Shown here: in pieces, positions 43,983 through 52,479 of the stretch | Position numbering within the stretch: the stretch's first letter is position 1 | How the letters are laid out: the number at the start of each line of letters is the position of its first letter | DNA from: Balneolaceae bacterium | GTDB taxonomy: Bacteria; Bacteroidota; Rhodothermia; Balneolales; Balneolaceae | Reading direction: 5' to 3' | DNA: 64,000 nucleotides | NCBI GenBank assembly: GCA_009711805.1 | Contig: VEMX01000012.1 | Span: forward strand, 1 to 64,000 | Notes under the pieces: model-generated | The model's database searches: none | The model's input: only the letters and a program-made list of their open reading frames with translations | What the model was told of the DNA's origin: nothing | Translations under genes and position numbers: made by a program

Positions 43983-44894
43983 GTGGCATTTAAGCAGGAA
44001 CTCGACCTTTACCTACAGTTTGTTAAGCTTGAAAAAGGGCTTTCTGAAAATTCGGTAACCTCTTACAAGAATGATCTTCAACGATACCTGCTTTACCTGG
44101 CCACAGAGAAAAAACTAAACCATCTATCGGGAGTGAGCCTGTCTCATATCGAAGATTTTCTAAACCACCTGGTAGATCATGAGTTGCTCTCAGCCAGCTC
44201 CCTTGCCCGTAACATATCAAGCGTGCGGGGATTTCATGAATTCATGGCAGTGGAAGGAATTACGCAAGCCAATCCTGCTGAACTGGTGGAACTCCCCAAA
44301 ACAGCCCAAAACCTGCCCGAGGTGCTCAACCCCGACGAAGTAACAGCTATACTGGAATCTCCCGATCTCACCCAGCCTGCCGGCATCAGGGATAAAGCAA
44401 TTTTAGAATGTTTGTACGGAACAGGAATGCGGGTGAGTGAGTTAACAGGCTTAGAGCAGGATCGCCTTATCTTCGAGATCGGATTTATCCGGGTTATAGG
44501 CAAAGGAAATAAGGAACGCCTGGTTCCTGTTGGTGAAATAGCCCAGGACGCTATTGAGCATTATGTAGAGCATGTACGCCCGGATTTCATCAACCCAAAG
44601 AAAAAAGAAAAAACAAAGAACAAGGTGTTTCTGAGTGTTCGGGGCAACCCCCTTTCCCGCATGAGTATCTGGAACATAGTACAGAAAGCAGCACGAAAGG
44701 CTGATATTCAAAAAAACGTATATCCACATATATTCCGCCATTCCTTTGCTACTCATTTGCTGGAAGGCGGAGCCGACTTGCGGGCCGTACAGGAAATGCT
44801 TGGCCATTCTTCTATCCTTACTACCGAAATATACACCCATGTAGACCGTTCTTTTCTGCATCAGGTGCACAAAGAATTTCATCCACGATCTTAA
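43983..44894 (+). CDS. tyrosine recombinase XerD/XerC
   Basis: 303 residues, standard for Xer proteins. GTG start (43983). N-terminal SAM-like DNA-binding domain with EKGLSENSVTSYKNDLQRYL; the catalytic domain carries Arg in GTGMRVSELTGL, Lys in IGKGNKERLVP, the HxxR box HIFRHSFATHLLEGG, and His/Tyr in LGHSSILTTEIYTHV. Xer recombinases resolve chromosome dimers at dif with FtsK. It is the second gene of the pgpH operon, spaced 2 bp, so it is not obviously phage or integron derived. No dif-like site was noticed. Confidence 0.93.
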   Translation: MAFKQELDLYLQFVKLEKGLSENSVTSYKNDLQRYLLYLATEKKLNHLSGVSLSHIEDFLNHLVDHELLSASSLARNISSVRGFHEFMAVEGITQANPAELVELPKTAQNLPEVLNPDEVTAILESPDLTQPAGIRDKAILECLYGTGMRVSELTGLEQDRLIFEIGFIRVIGKGNKERLVPVGEIAQDAIEHYVEHVRPDFINPKKKEKTKNKVFLSVRGNPLSRMSIWNIVQKAARKADIQKNVYPHIFRHSFATHLLEGGADLRAVQEMLGHSSILTTEIYTHVDRSFLHQVHKEFHPRS

Positions 44895-44912
44895 ACCTTA
44901 TTAAATCCTATT

Positions 44913-46616
44913 ATGCGAATGTTACTCCTGCTTTTACTTTTTGTTCTTCCTGTTGAATCACTTGATGCACAGGTATTCACATCTAAATCATATGCAAACG
45001 GCCTGGTTGTTTCAGCCGATGGGTATGCTTCTGATGTTGGGAAGGAAATCCTCGATAAAGGGGGGAATGCCGTAGATGCAGCCGTGGCTGTACAGTTTGC
45101 GCTGGCCGTAACTTTGCCCCGTGCCGGAAACATTGGCGGCGGAGGCTTTATGGTGATACGCCTTGCCAACGGAGAAACGGCAGCACTCGACTTCAGAGAG
45201 GTTGCCCCGGGAAAAGCGACACGCGATATGTATGTGAAGAATGGAGAATTCCAGCGTGATTTGAGCTGGGAGGGCGCACTTGCCGTTGGCGTTCCGGGTA
45301 CCGTAGATGGGATGATTCGGGCACTTCAACAATATGGCCGCCTGCCCCTGGATGTCGTTATTCAACCTGCTATTGATCTTGCGAGAAACGGCTATCCTCT
45401 CTCTTTCTCACATGCTAAAGACCTCAATAACCACAAGGAGACCTTTCGCAAGTACCTGGCCTCGGCCCGTTATTTCACCAAAGGTGATTTTATCTCAACC
45501 AATGATTCCACCCAATGGAAAGAGGGAGACCTGTTTGTACAGGAAGATTTAGCCCATACCCTTGAGCGTATTGCCCGTTTTGGACGCGAAGGATTTTACT
45601 CTGGTCCCGTAGCCGATGCTATTGTAAATGAAATGAACCGCTACGGCGGGCTTATCACCCACAAAGATTTACGGAATTACGAAAGCAAGTGGAGAACACC
45701 TATTACTACTTCTTTCCGGGGGTATGAGCTCAATATTATGCCGCCCCCCAGCAGTGGAAGCATAGCGGTGGGACAAATTCTGAAAATGATTGAAAGCTAC
45801 CCGCTGGAAGATATGGGGCATAATTCCGCCGATTATGTTCACCTGGTATCGGAAGCTATGCGTCGCGCCTTCGCCGACCGTACTTATTTTCTGGGCGATC
45901 CTGATTTCTGGGAAATCCCCATATCAGAACTTATGAGCAGTGAGTATAATAACCGGAGAATGGAGAGTTTTTCCATGGATACCGCTACAGCATCCACCGA
46001 GCTAACCCATGGCATCGTACCCAGCTATACTGAATCGTCTGAAACCACTCACTTTTCTATTGTGGATGAAAATGGAAATGCCGTATCTGTGACCACTACC
46101 CTGAACGGATCCTTTGGCAGTCATGTATCTGTAACAGGAGCCGGCTTCCTGCTCAATAACGAGATGGATGACTTCTCTGCCCAGCCCGGTGAGCCCAATG
46201 CCTATGGCCTCCTGGGGGGAGAAGCGAATGCCATTGAACCAGGAAAACGAATGCTCAGCAGCATGACTCCCGTTATTGCCAGCAAGAATGGCAAGGTACG
46301 GATGGTGCTGGGAGCTGCCGGAGGACCGCGTATCATCACAGCGACCATACAGAATTTTTTGAATTCGGCCGTCTTTGATATGAGTGCTCAGCAAGCTGTG
46401 AGTGTTCCCCGCTTTCACCATCAGTGGTTTCCGGATGGTATTTTGTATGATGACTTTGGGCTAAGCCCGGATACCAAATCTATACTCAGCCAAAGAGGGC
46501 ATAATATGATGGAGTTCTATGGCATTGGCCGCTCACATATGATATTGGTAGATGACAACGGAATACTTCATAGTGGAGTTGATCCCCGTGGAGACGGAGG
46601 TGCTTCCGGTTATTGA
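44913..46616 (+). CDS. ggt: gamma-glutamyltransferase
   Basis: 567 residues with a signal peptide (MRMLLLLLLFVLPVESLDAQ). The N-terminal KSYANGLVVSADGYASDVGK and GNIGGGGFMVIRL are family positions; the autoprocessing nucleophile Thr378 starts the small subunit (ETTHFSIVDENGNAVSVTTT), and the C-terminal RMLSSMTPVIA and GAAGGPRIITA follow. The enzyme breaks the gamma-glutamyl bond of glutathione or other thiols in the periplasm. It starts 18 bp after the XerD-type gene, probably in the same transcript. It is expected to be exported and self-cleaved. Confidence 0.95.
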   Translation: MRMLLLLLLFVLPVESLDAQVFTSKSYANGLVVSADGYASDVGKEILDKGGNAVDAAVAVQFALAVTLPRAGNIGGGGFMVIRLANGETAALDFREVAPGKATRDMYVKNGEFQRDLSWEGALAVGVPGTVDGMIRALQQYGRLPLDVVIQPAIDLARNGYPLSFSHAKDLNNHKETFRKYLASARYFTKGDFISTNDSTQWKEGDLFVQEDLAHTLERIARFGREGFYSGPVADAIVNEMNRYGGLITHKDLRNYESKWRTPITTSFRGYELNIMPPPSSGSIAVGQILKMIESYPLEDMGHNSADYVHLVSEAMRRAFADRTYFLGDPDFWEIPISELMSSEYNNRRMESFSMDTATASTELTHGIVPSYTESSETTHFSIVDENGNAVSVTTTLNGSFGSHVSVTGAGFLLNNEMDDFSAQPGEPNAYGLLGGEANAIEPGKRMLSSMTPVIASKNGKVRMVLGAAGGPRIITATIQNFLNSAVFDMSAQQAVSVPRFHHQWFPDGILYDDFGLSPDTKSILSQRGHNMMEFYGIGRSHMILVDDNGILHSGVDPRGDGGASGY

Positions 46617-46774
46617 AGTAAGCCCCCTCAAAAGAAAAGTTTATTCTAAGCCGCGAAAATCTAATATTAAGGGCATAGTGGATGTGTCACACCTAATAAT
46701 AAAAAAGCTAAATCCATATAAGCCGATGTATCCGCGTTCCGCAAAACTGAACTAATCAGCAAATACAATTATAC

Positions 46775-47815
46775 ATGAATCAGTCTTTTGAATCTATTTC
46801 CTGGCAAGAAGATCACCTTGTAATTCTTGATCAAACACAACTCCCACTCAGAGAAATTTACTCTGATGTGAATACCATCGGGCAGGTGTGGGATGCCATC
46901 AAAAAACTAAAAGTGCGTGGTGCTCCGGCAATTGGTATAGCAGCTGCTTATGGGATGTACCTGGGGGTACGAGAGCTGGAAAGCAAAAACTTCACCAGTT
47001 TTAATGTAGAACTTCAACGCTGGGCAGAGTACTTAAAATCATCGAGGCCTACAGCGGTAAATTTAAGCTGGGCACTCGAGCGTATCGACCAAACCGTATA
47101 TGCCAATAAAGAGAAACCACTGGATGAGATTAAGGAAATCATCCTGGATACGGCTAAAACAATCCACGATGAAGATAAGCGTACCTGCAAAAAAATTGGT
47201 GAACACGGAGCGGAACTCATTCATCACGACTTTAATATTTTAACCCACTGTAACACCGGCGGATTGGCCACAGGAGCATATGGAACTGCCCTCTCGGTAG
47301 TAAATGAAGCCCACCAACAAGAAAAAAATATTCATGTGTGGGTAGGAGAAACACGCCCGCTTATGCAGGGATCGCGCCTTACTGCCTGGGAGTTGAAACA
47401 GGAAGAAATCCCTTTTAAGCTTATCACCGATGCCAGTGCCGGTTCTCTTATCAACCGAGGAAAAGTAGATATTGTTATTGTAGGGGCAGACCGGGTGACC
47501 GCCAATGGCGATACAGCCAATAAAATCGGCACCTATCCCCTGGCAGTACTCGCACAGGAAAATGATATCCCTTTTTATGTAGCACTTCCGCTCTCTACCT
47601 TTGATCTTAACACTGAAAATGGGGATGAGATAGAAATTGAAGAGCGAGAGGGAGAAGAAATAACACACTTTGCAAACTCACAACTTACCCCCAAGAAAAC
47701 AGACGCATACAATCCGGCTTTTGATGTGACCCCGCATAAATATATCACGGGTTTTATAACAGAAAAAGGCATCATTGAACCGGATTTCAAAAAGAACATT
47801 AAAAAGTTGTTTTAG
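46775..47815 (+). CDS. mtnA: S-methyl-5-thioribose-1-phosphate isomerase
   Basis: 346 residues, typical for MtnA. Family positions: VRGAPAIGIAAAYGMYLG, RPTAVNLSWALERID, THCNTGGLATGAYGTALS with the catalytic Cys, VGETRPLMQGSRLTAWEL and GADRVTANGDTANKIGTYPL with the catalytic Asp. It isomerises methylthioribose-1-phosphate to methylthioribulose-1-phosphate in methylthioadenosine salvage. No mtnB, mtnC, mtnD or mtnK lies nearby, but a RuBisCO-like protein is encoded 12 kb downstream. It follows ggt by 158 bp on the same strand; no promoter was found by eye. Confidence 0.95.
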   Translation: MNQSFESISWQEDHLVILDQTQLPLREIYSDVNTIGQVWDAIKKLKVRGAPAIGIAAAYGMYLGVRELESKNFTSFNVELQRWAEYLKSSRPTAVNLSWALERIDQTVYANKEKPLDEIKEIILDTAKTIHDEDKRTCKKIGEHGAELIHHDFNILTHCNTGGLATGAYGTALSVVNEAHQQEKNIHVWVGETRPLMQGSRLTAWELKQEEIPFKLITDASAGSLINRGKVDIVIVGADRVTANGDTANKIGTYPLAVLAQENDIPFYVALPLSTFDLNTENGDEIEIEEREGEEITHFANSQLTPKKTDAYNPAFDVTPHKYITGFITEKGIIEPDFKKNIKKLF

Positions 47816-48165
47816 GACTCAATGTATCCAGCGGTTATTGGGGGTTGGCACAAAAAATCGATCTTGAATCCACGCTTCGGGGGACCCTTTCTCACCGAAG
47901 GCACCACTGCGTGGCTGTCTCTTTCTTCCATAGGAACAGGCCTAACCTCCTTAGCACTCGGCCAGGGCAAGAGGACGCCTTGATTCGGTTTTTGAGTAGT
48001 CTTGACGATATGATCTATACAATCCGTGTAATCCCAAAATCCGTTGAATCCGTGATTCAGATTGGGGGATTTGTGATGTAGCGATGTAGCGATTTTCGAT
48101 CTGTTGGTGGGGGATTGGTCAGTCCGAGACGGTAGTCAAACCATTCTGAACCCGATTCATGGCGT
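47816..48165. other. gene-free stretch of repeat debris upstream of the HEPN/MNT relic
   Basis: About 350 bp. The open frame at 47845-48081 has no family features. It contains ATCCGTGTAATCC and ATCCGTTGAATCC-like short repeats (48017-48060) of a type often seen in Bacteroidota intergenic DNA, and lies between the arms of the inverted repeat at 47968-48172. Confidence 0.45.
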
Positions 48166-48172
48166 CCTCTTG
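47968..48172. repeat. inverted repeat, 21-bp arms (19 matches), ending on the truncated antitoxin gene
   Basis: The left arm 47968-47988 (CAAGAGGACGCC, then TTGATTCGG) is the near reverse complement of the right arm 48152-48172 (CCGATTCAT, then GGCGTCCTCTTG). The right arm overlaps the first readable codons of the MNT gene, so the insertion or recombination that produced the repeat probably removed that gene's start. Related GAGGACGC and GGGGACGCC motifs occur at 52471 and 52520. Confidence 0.7.
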
Positions 48173-48396
48173 GCTCGGTGACTACCGGTGACCTAAACCC
48201 CGACAGCGACATTGACTTGATCGTTGAGATTGAAGATAAAAATCCATTGGCATATACTGACCATTACTTCGACCTAAAATATAAACTGGAAAAACTACTC
48301 AACAGACCTATTGACCTGCTGGAAGAAAAAGCCATTAACAATCGATTTCTTAAACAGGAGATTGACCGAACCAAAGTCTTAATCTATGGAAAATGA
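48166..48396 (+). pseudogene. MntA-type nucleotidyltransferase antitoxin, start missing
   Basis: From 48166 the frame reads PLGSVTTGDLNPDSDIDLIV, which is the GSx10DxD motif of minimal nucleotidyltransferases, followed by PLAYTDHYFDLKYKLEKLLN and a normal C-terminus. Upstream in the same frame there is no start codon, and a stop lies at 48133-48135. A GTG at 48178 would omit the GS motif. The usual 20-30 N-terminal residues are therefore gone, replaced by the arm of the inverted repeat. The family di- or polyadenylates and neutralises HEPN toxins. The stop overlaps the start of the HepT-like gene by 11 bp, the expected operon arrangement. Confidence 0.8.
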
Positions 48397-48721
48397 TATT
48401 AAAACATGGCTGACCGATATCCAAAACGCAATCAGGGAAATAAACAACTTTTTGCCAGACAAAAAGGATTTTTTTTAGTTTCAAAAAGACTTAAAAACTA
48501 AGCGAGCAGTTGAAAGAAATATTGAGATTATCGGTGAAGCCGTCAATCGGATCTTAAAAAACCATCCGGGCTTTGATATCACAAATGCACGAAAGATCGT
48601 TGATACAAGAAACAGGATCATTCACGGCTATGATAGTGTATCAGAGGACATTATCTGGACTATTGTCGTTCGTGATTTACCTAATCTTGAAAAAGATATT
48701 GACACTTTACTTGATGAGTAA
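48386..48721 (+). pseudogene. HepT-like HEPN toxin with in-frame amber stop
   Basis: ATG at 48386; 111 codons to TAA at 48719-48721, interrupted by one TAG at 48476-48478 (codon 31). On both sides the same frame reads a coherent HepT/DUF86 protein: IKTWLTDIQNAIREIN, then after the stop KTKRAVERNIEIIGEAVNRI and KIVDTRNRIIHGYDS with the intact Rx4HxY ribonuclease motif. A GAG or GAA to TAG change would explain the break; it follows eight Ts. A start downstream of the stop is not visible. Together with the truncated antitoxin this is a dead or partly dead HEPN/MNT module. Confidence 0.85.
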
Positions 48722-48786
48722 ACAAGAAGCGCTAGCTACAACTGGCCATTCAACTGACCAGCACCTTCAATAAACCGCAGCACAGG

Positions 48787-49062
48787 TTAACCGGAAGAAG
48801 ATTTCTGTTTTTCTGATTTCTCTGTGGACTCTTCCCCTTGCGGGGCCTCCGGTTCTGTTTCAAGCCCGGGCTTGGGTTGCATATTTATATTCAACTTGCG
48901 GTATTTCCTTCGCTGCATATTAATCGTAATACCAATAGTACTTCCCAGGATAACGCCAACCCCTATCGTAATCAAATTCATGATTTCGGTTATTGCACCT
49001 ACAATATAACCGGCAGCGGCACCCACAATTACTCCGGTGATCCAGATTAAAAAACGATTCAT
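48787..49062 (-). CDS. small glycine-zipper membrane protein
   Basis: 91 residues from the ATG at 49060-49062, whose ATGA overlaps the stop of ytxJ-like; the longer open frame (to 49122) reads through the ytxJ coding region and is not needed. Two glycine-rich helices (FLIWITGVIVGAAAGYIVGA; LITIGVGVILGSTIGITI) precede a basic stretch (QRRKYRK) and a polar Glu/Ser/Lys-rich tail. I recognise no family. Translational coupling suggests it is made together with the YtxJ-like protein. Confidence 0.7.
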   Translation of the reverse strand: MNRFLIWITGVIVGAAAGYIVGAITEIMNLITIGVGVILGSTIGITINMQRRKYRKLNINMQPKPGLETEPEAPQGEESTEKSEKQKSSSG

Positions 49063-49457
49063 AGCTCCCTGATTGCCTCTATTACGTTCTGGGATTGTAC
49101 CCGGTGATGCGAACCATTCCATATCACTCTCCCTTTGTATAACACAAAAACCTGGGGCGACTCATGCCTCACTGCTAACCGTTCAGCTATAAACATGGAT
49201 TCTCCCCTGTTGCAGATTACATCCACAAGGTGGAAATCCAAATTCGGTTTTTCTTCTTCAGGAAATGTTTCCAAATCATTGCGTGCAAAAAAACTGGTAG
49301 CACAACGAGAACTATGCTTAAAAATGACTTGTGGGCGAGATTCAGAGGCTGCCAGTATATCCTTCACCTGCTCAACCGAATTTATTAGCCCCCAGTTAAA
49401 ACTGGTATCGGTATCACCATCACCAAAAATTCCTGCCAGTAAATCAAATAGTCCCAT
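49059..49457 (-). CDS. YtxJ-like (bacillithiol system redox-active) protein
   Basis: 132 residues. A thioredoxin-like fold segment with a single cysteine in VIFKHSSRCATSFFARND, then LDFHLVDVICNRGESMFIAE and VRHESPQVFVLYKGRVIWNGSHH, fits the YtxJ family, which is phylogenetically associated with bacillithiol synthesis and proposed to be a monothiol bacilliredoxin. No bshA/B/C genes are in the window. The stop overlaps the start of the following membrane gene (ATGA). Confidence 0.83.
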   Translation of the reverse strand: MGLFDLLAGIFGDGDTDTSFNWGLINSVEQVKDILAASESRPQVIFKHSSRCATSFFARNDLETFPEEEKPNLDFHLVDVICNRGESMFIAERLAVRHESPQVFVLYKGRVIWNGSHHRVQSQNVIEAIREL

Positions 49458-49568
49458 GGGAAATTAAGTTATTATTGAAATGAATTTAGGCTGAACCTTT
49501 CGAACCAAAAGTTCATTGTTTAAGTTAGGACAGAAAACCAATAATCGAAATATAAATCAAAAGAGCAT

Positions 49569-50273
49569 ATGGAAACGAATATTCGAGGCCAGTGGCTGGG
49601 ACATTCTGCTTTTAAATTTATTAGTCAGAGTGGGAAAATCATTTACGTTGATCCATTTTTGAAAGACAATCCCAAAACGCCCGATGAATTTAAACAAGTA
49701 GATGAAGCCGATTACATTCTCCTCACCCACGGCCATGAGGATCATGTTGGCGACACCATTGAAATTGCACAGAATACGGGATGTAAGGTATTAGGCATTG
49801 TAGAACTCATGGGACTTTTGAAGAAAAAAGGACTTCCCGAAGATCAGGCCCTGGAATTCAATAAAGGAGGCACCGTCCATTTTGATGACTTCTCCGTCAC
49901 CCTTGTTTCAGCCAATCACAGTTCTTCATTTGGAGGTGAATACGCGGGCGACCCTGGTGGGCTTATCCTCTCTTTCGAAGATGATATCTGTATTTACCAT
50001 ATGGGAGACACCAATATTTTTACTGATTTGGAACTCTATGGCGAGCTCTACCGCCCGCATGTGGTGTTGGCACCAATAGGCGATCATTATACCATGGGGC
50101 ATGAAGAAGCCGCCTATGCCGTGGACATGATTGGCGCTAAATTGGCCGTTCCTATTCACTACGGAACCTGGCCGCCGCTTGTGGGAGATCCCGAGAAATT
50201 CAAAACCATACTGGAAGATCTCTCAGATACCGAGGTAGTAATACCAGCAGCAGGAGATGATTTCTTAGGCTGA
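49569..50273 (+). CDS. UPF0173-type metal-dependent hydrolase (UlaG-like MBL fold)
   Basis: 234 residues. TNIRGQWLGHSAFKFISQSG is the characteristic N-terminus; metal ligands appear in LLTHGHEDHVGDTIEIA, ANHSSSFGG, HMGDTNIF and the late IHYGTWPPL. This family (COG2220) contains UlaG-type lactonases and NAPE-PLD relatives, but the UPF0173 subgroup has no settled substrate. Single gene with about 110 bp upstream free of features. Confidence 0.93.
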   Translation: METNIRGQWLGHSAFKFISQSGKIIYVDPFLKDNPKTPDEFKQVDEADYILLTHGHEDHVGDTIEIAQNTGCKVLGIVELMGLLKKKGLPEDQALEFNKGGTVHFDDFSVTLVSANHSSSFGGEYAGDPGGLILSFEDDICIYHMGDTNIFTDLELYGELYRPHVVLAPIGDHYTMGHEEAAYAVDMIGAKLAVPIHYGTWPPLVGDPEKFKTILEDLSDTEVVIPAAGDDFLG

Positions 50274-50390
50274 TGAAACACTTGATTTCTCAGACTTTCA
50301 ACCACACATGCTATAAAATCGAAATTCCGTACCGGATTGCCACTTTTAACAAACCCAAAGGAAATATTTGAACCTTACATTCATTGTATA

Positions 50391-50428
50391 AGAAAGCTTT
50401 GCAAAACCGGTCTCTTGCAAAGCTTTCT
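50391..50428 (+). promoter_or_regulatory. perfect 14-bp hairpin upstream of the lipoprotein gene
   Basis: AGAAAGCTTTGCAA (50391-50404) and TTGCAAAGCTTTCT (50415-50428) are exact reverse complements around a 10-nt loop containing ACCGGT. Neither side has a T tract, so it is not a standard terminator. It lies 31 bp before the lipoprotein start and may be an mRNA 5' stem or an operator; I cannot tell which. Confidence 0.6.
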
Positions 50429-50459
50429 ATAAATGATTTAAATCTAAAAAACATATGTT

Positions 50460-50786
50460 ATGCGCCACGTACTCTTTTTATCAACAGCATTGTTCATATT
50501 CATCTCTGCCTGCAGTGCAGTGAATAATATAGATCCATATATAGATGACAAAGTAGAAGGCCCTTATACTGAAATCGAAGGTACTGTACAGTATATAGAT
50601 CTTGAAGGAGGCTTTTGGGCCATAAAAGATGGACAGGGAAAAACGTATGACCCCATGAATCTCCCGGAACGGTTCCAGCAAGAAGGGTTAAAGGTATATA
50701 CTAAAGCTAAAATCCGGAACGACATGGCCAGCATTCATATGGCCGGTCCTATCATTGAGATTCATACCATTAAAAACTTAAGATAA
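50460..50786 (+). CDS. small lipoprotein of unknown function
   Basis: 108 residues with a lipoprotein signal peptide (MRHVLFLSTALFIFISACSA; lipobox ISAC, modified Cys at 18). The mature part contains a short beta-rich domain (EIEGTVQYIDLEGGFWAIKD, then GLKVYTKAKIRNDMASIHM) that looks like an OB-like barrel. No family name is assigned. A strong hairpin precedes it and a terminator follows. Confidence 0.75.
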   Translation: MRHVLFLSTALFIFISACSAVNNIDPYIDDKVEGPYTEIEGTVQYIDLEGGFWAIKDGQGKTYDPMNLPERFQQEGLKVYTKAKIRNDMASIHMAGPIIEIHTIKNLR

Positions 50787-50847
50787 CTTAAATTAAAATT
50801 ATGGATCTGTTCGTTTGATCCTTGATAAACATTCTACATTTCATTAG

Positions 50848-50880
50848 CCTCTGAACAACAAATTCAGGGGTTTTTATTTT
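50848..50880 (+). terminator. intrinsic terminator after the lipoprotein gene
   Basis: CCTCTGAA (50848-50855) pairs with TTCAGGGG (50863-50870), one G-T pair, followed by TTTTTATTTT. The T tract runs into the TTG start of the WYL regulator at 50879, so the two signals overlap. Confidence 0.75.
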
Positions 50881-51832
50881 GAACAGGATCGATCGACTTA
50901 CTGCCATCATTATCTTTCTGCAGGGGCGTAAGGGAGTGCGGGTAGAGAAATTAGCCGAACGCTACAACATTAGTAAGCGTACGGTATTCCGGGATCTGAA
51001 GGCTCTTCAGGAAGCCGGAGTTCCCATAGGGTCAGATCCCGACCGGGGATATTTTATTGTGAAAGGATACCACCTTCCACCTGTTTCCTTCAGTAAAGAA
51101 GAAGCGGCATCTCTTTTAGCCGGCGAACGATTAATGCAAAAATGGAATGACACCGAGCTTGGGAAATCGTACCATTCTGCCCTGGATAAGATCCGGTCTA
51201 TCCTCCCCAGTGAAGAAAAAGAATATTTTGAAAGTATGGAAGAAAGCATCCGTACATTTTCATACTCCACCACAAATATTCCTTCTCCTGATGGACAAAT
51301 ATTCAGCTTCCTCCAAAACGTTATCTATAAAAAGGAAGTCATCGAAATTGATTATACTGCTCACTATCGGCAACAAACCACCCGCCGAAAGGTTGAACCG
51401 CTGGGCTTACTGCTAATGGGAAGTAACTGGTACCTGGCAGCATGGTGTAAACTCCGTGAAGACTACCGAATGTTCCGCCTCGACCGTTTCAATGAATACA
51501 AACGCACCGGCATAAAATTACGGCAGCCCCCCGAACACACCCTGAAGGATTACTTTGATCAAAACCTGCATCAGGAGAAAGAACTTCATGAAGTGGTGGT
51601 GTGGTTTAGCAATGATATTGCCCGATATGTTGGCGAACAAAAATACTGGCATGGCTGGGCCTGGGAAGAGTTTAAGGATGAGGGGGTGGAAATGACCTTC
51701 CTCTGCTCGTCCATTGAATACTTCTGCCACTGGCTGATGATTTGGGGAAACGGAATCGTAATCAAAAAATCGGACCGTGTTAAAAAACGGGTTAAAGAAC
51801 TGGCGGATGAGCTGTACCGGCATCATCGATAA
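50879..51832 (+). CDS. YafY-type transcriptional regulator with HTH and WYL domains
   Basis: 317 residues. TTG start (50879-50881), the only sensible start because a stop lies in frame at 50852-50854 and MNRIDRLTAIIIFLQGRKGV fits the family start. HTH (about 1-60; LAERYNISKRTVFRDLKALQ), middle segment, then WYL domain (about 140-235; RRKVEPLGLLLMGSNWYLAA and WCKLREDYRMFRLDRF). WYL domains sense ligands or nucleic acid. The start codon overlaps the preceding terminator's T tract, so the transcript must begin elsewhere or be leaderless. DinB lies about 136 bp downstream, a pairing often seen in Bacteroidota. Confidence 0.9.
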   Translation: MNRIDRLTAIIIFLQGRKGVRVEKLAERYNISKRTVFRDLKALQEAGVPIGSDPDRGYFIVKGYHLPPVSFSKEEAASLLAGERLMQKWNDTELGKSYHSALDKIRSILPSEEKEYFESMEESIRTFSYSTTNIPSPDGQIFSFLQNVIYKKEVIEIDYTAHYRQQTTRRKVEPLGLLLMGSNWYLAAWCKLREDYRMFRLDRFNEYKRTGIKLRQPPEHTLKDYFDQNLHQEKELHEVVVWFSNDIARYVGEQKYWHGWAWEEFKDEGVEMTFLCSSIEYFCHWLMIWGNGIVIKKSDRVKKRVKELADELYRHHR

Positions 51833-51968
51833 CAACAGTTATTAGAAGTGTTGAAGAGGTATAAACACATTTTCCTTTTCTCAGAAAATTAATTTCTCAC
51901 CCGTTGACATAGGGTTGTCAGTAGCGTCTTCTACCTTGGATGCGAACACATTAACCAATACCTATGTC

Positions 51969-52469
51969 ATGCAAAAAACAAACACTCAATCTATTACTAT
52001 AACCCCGGATGAACTCTTCAACCACTGGCAAGGCCACCGCAGGCTTACCCGCAAAGTGATTGAAGCCTTCCCTGAAGACAAACTCTTCACGCACTCCATC
52101 GGCGGCATGCGTCCGTTTTCTGAGCTGGCCATGGAAATGATTACCATTGCCGGGCCTGGTGTATTAGGCATGGTAAGTGGCGAGTGGAAAAACTTTGATG
52201 AGGTCGAAAGCGAGTTCACTAAAAAGAAACCCACCACAAAAAAAGAATTGCTTAATCTTTGGGACTCCATCACAGAAACCATTGATGAGGCCTGGCCAAA
52301 AATAAAAGAAGGGCGGTTCCAGGAATCTGAGTTAGTCTTTGAGACCTATGAAGGTAAAATATGGTCGCATCTCTTTTACTTTATCGACAATGAGATCCAT
52401 CACCGTGGGCAGGGGTATGTGTACCTGCGTTCGCTGGACATTGAACCTCCCTATTTCTGGGAACGGTAG
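51969..52469 (+). CDS. DinB family protein
   Basis: 166 residues from ATG 51969 (MQKTNTQSITITPDELFNHW); the open frame starts earlier at 51915 without support. DinB/YfiT-type four-helix bundle features: FNHWQGHRRLTRKVIEAFPE, FSELAMEMITIAGPG and the metal-binding FIDNEIHHRGQGYVYLR. Proteins of this fold are thiol transferases or metal-dependent hydrolases; the role here is unknown. It probably shares a transcript with the WYL regulator. Confidence 0.88.
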   Translation: MQKTNTQSITITPDELFNHWQGHRRLTRKVIEAFPEDKLFTHSIGGMRPFSELAMEMITIAGPGVLGMVSGEWKNFDEVESEFTKKKPTTKKELLNLWDSITETIDEAWPKIKEGRFQESELVFETYEGKIWSHLFYFIDNEIHHRGQGYVYLRSLDIEPPYFWER

Positions 52470-52479
52470 AGAGGACGCT

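Noticed and set aside
43983-44894. Phage or integron integrase
   Set aside because: The protein has the compact Xer length and motifs and lies in a tight operon with pgpH; no att-like repeats were seen.
47845-48081. 78-residue plus-strand ORF
   Set aside because: It lies in repeat debris with short ATCCG-type repeats and resembles nothing known.
48573-48773. 66-residue plus-strand ORF
   Set aside because: Another frame of the HepT-like gene, whose correct frame carries the Rx4HxY motif.
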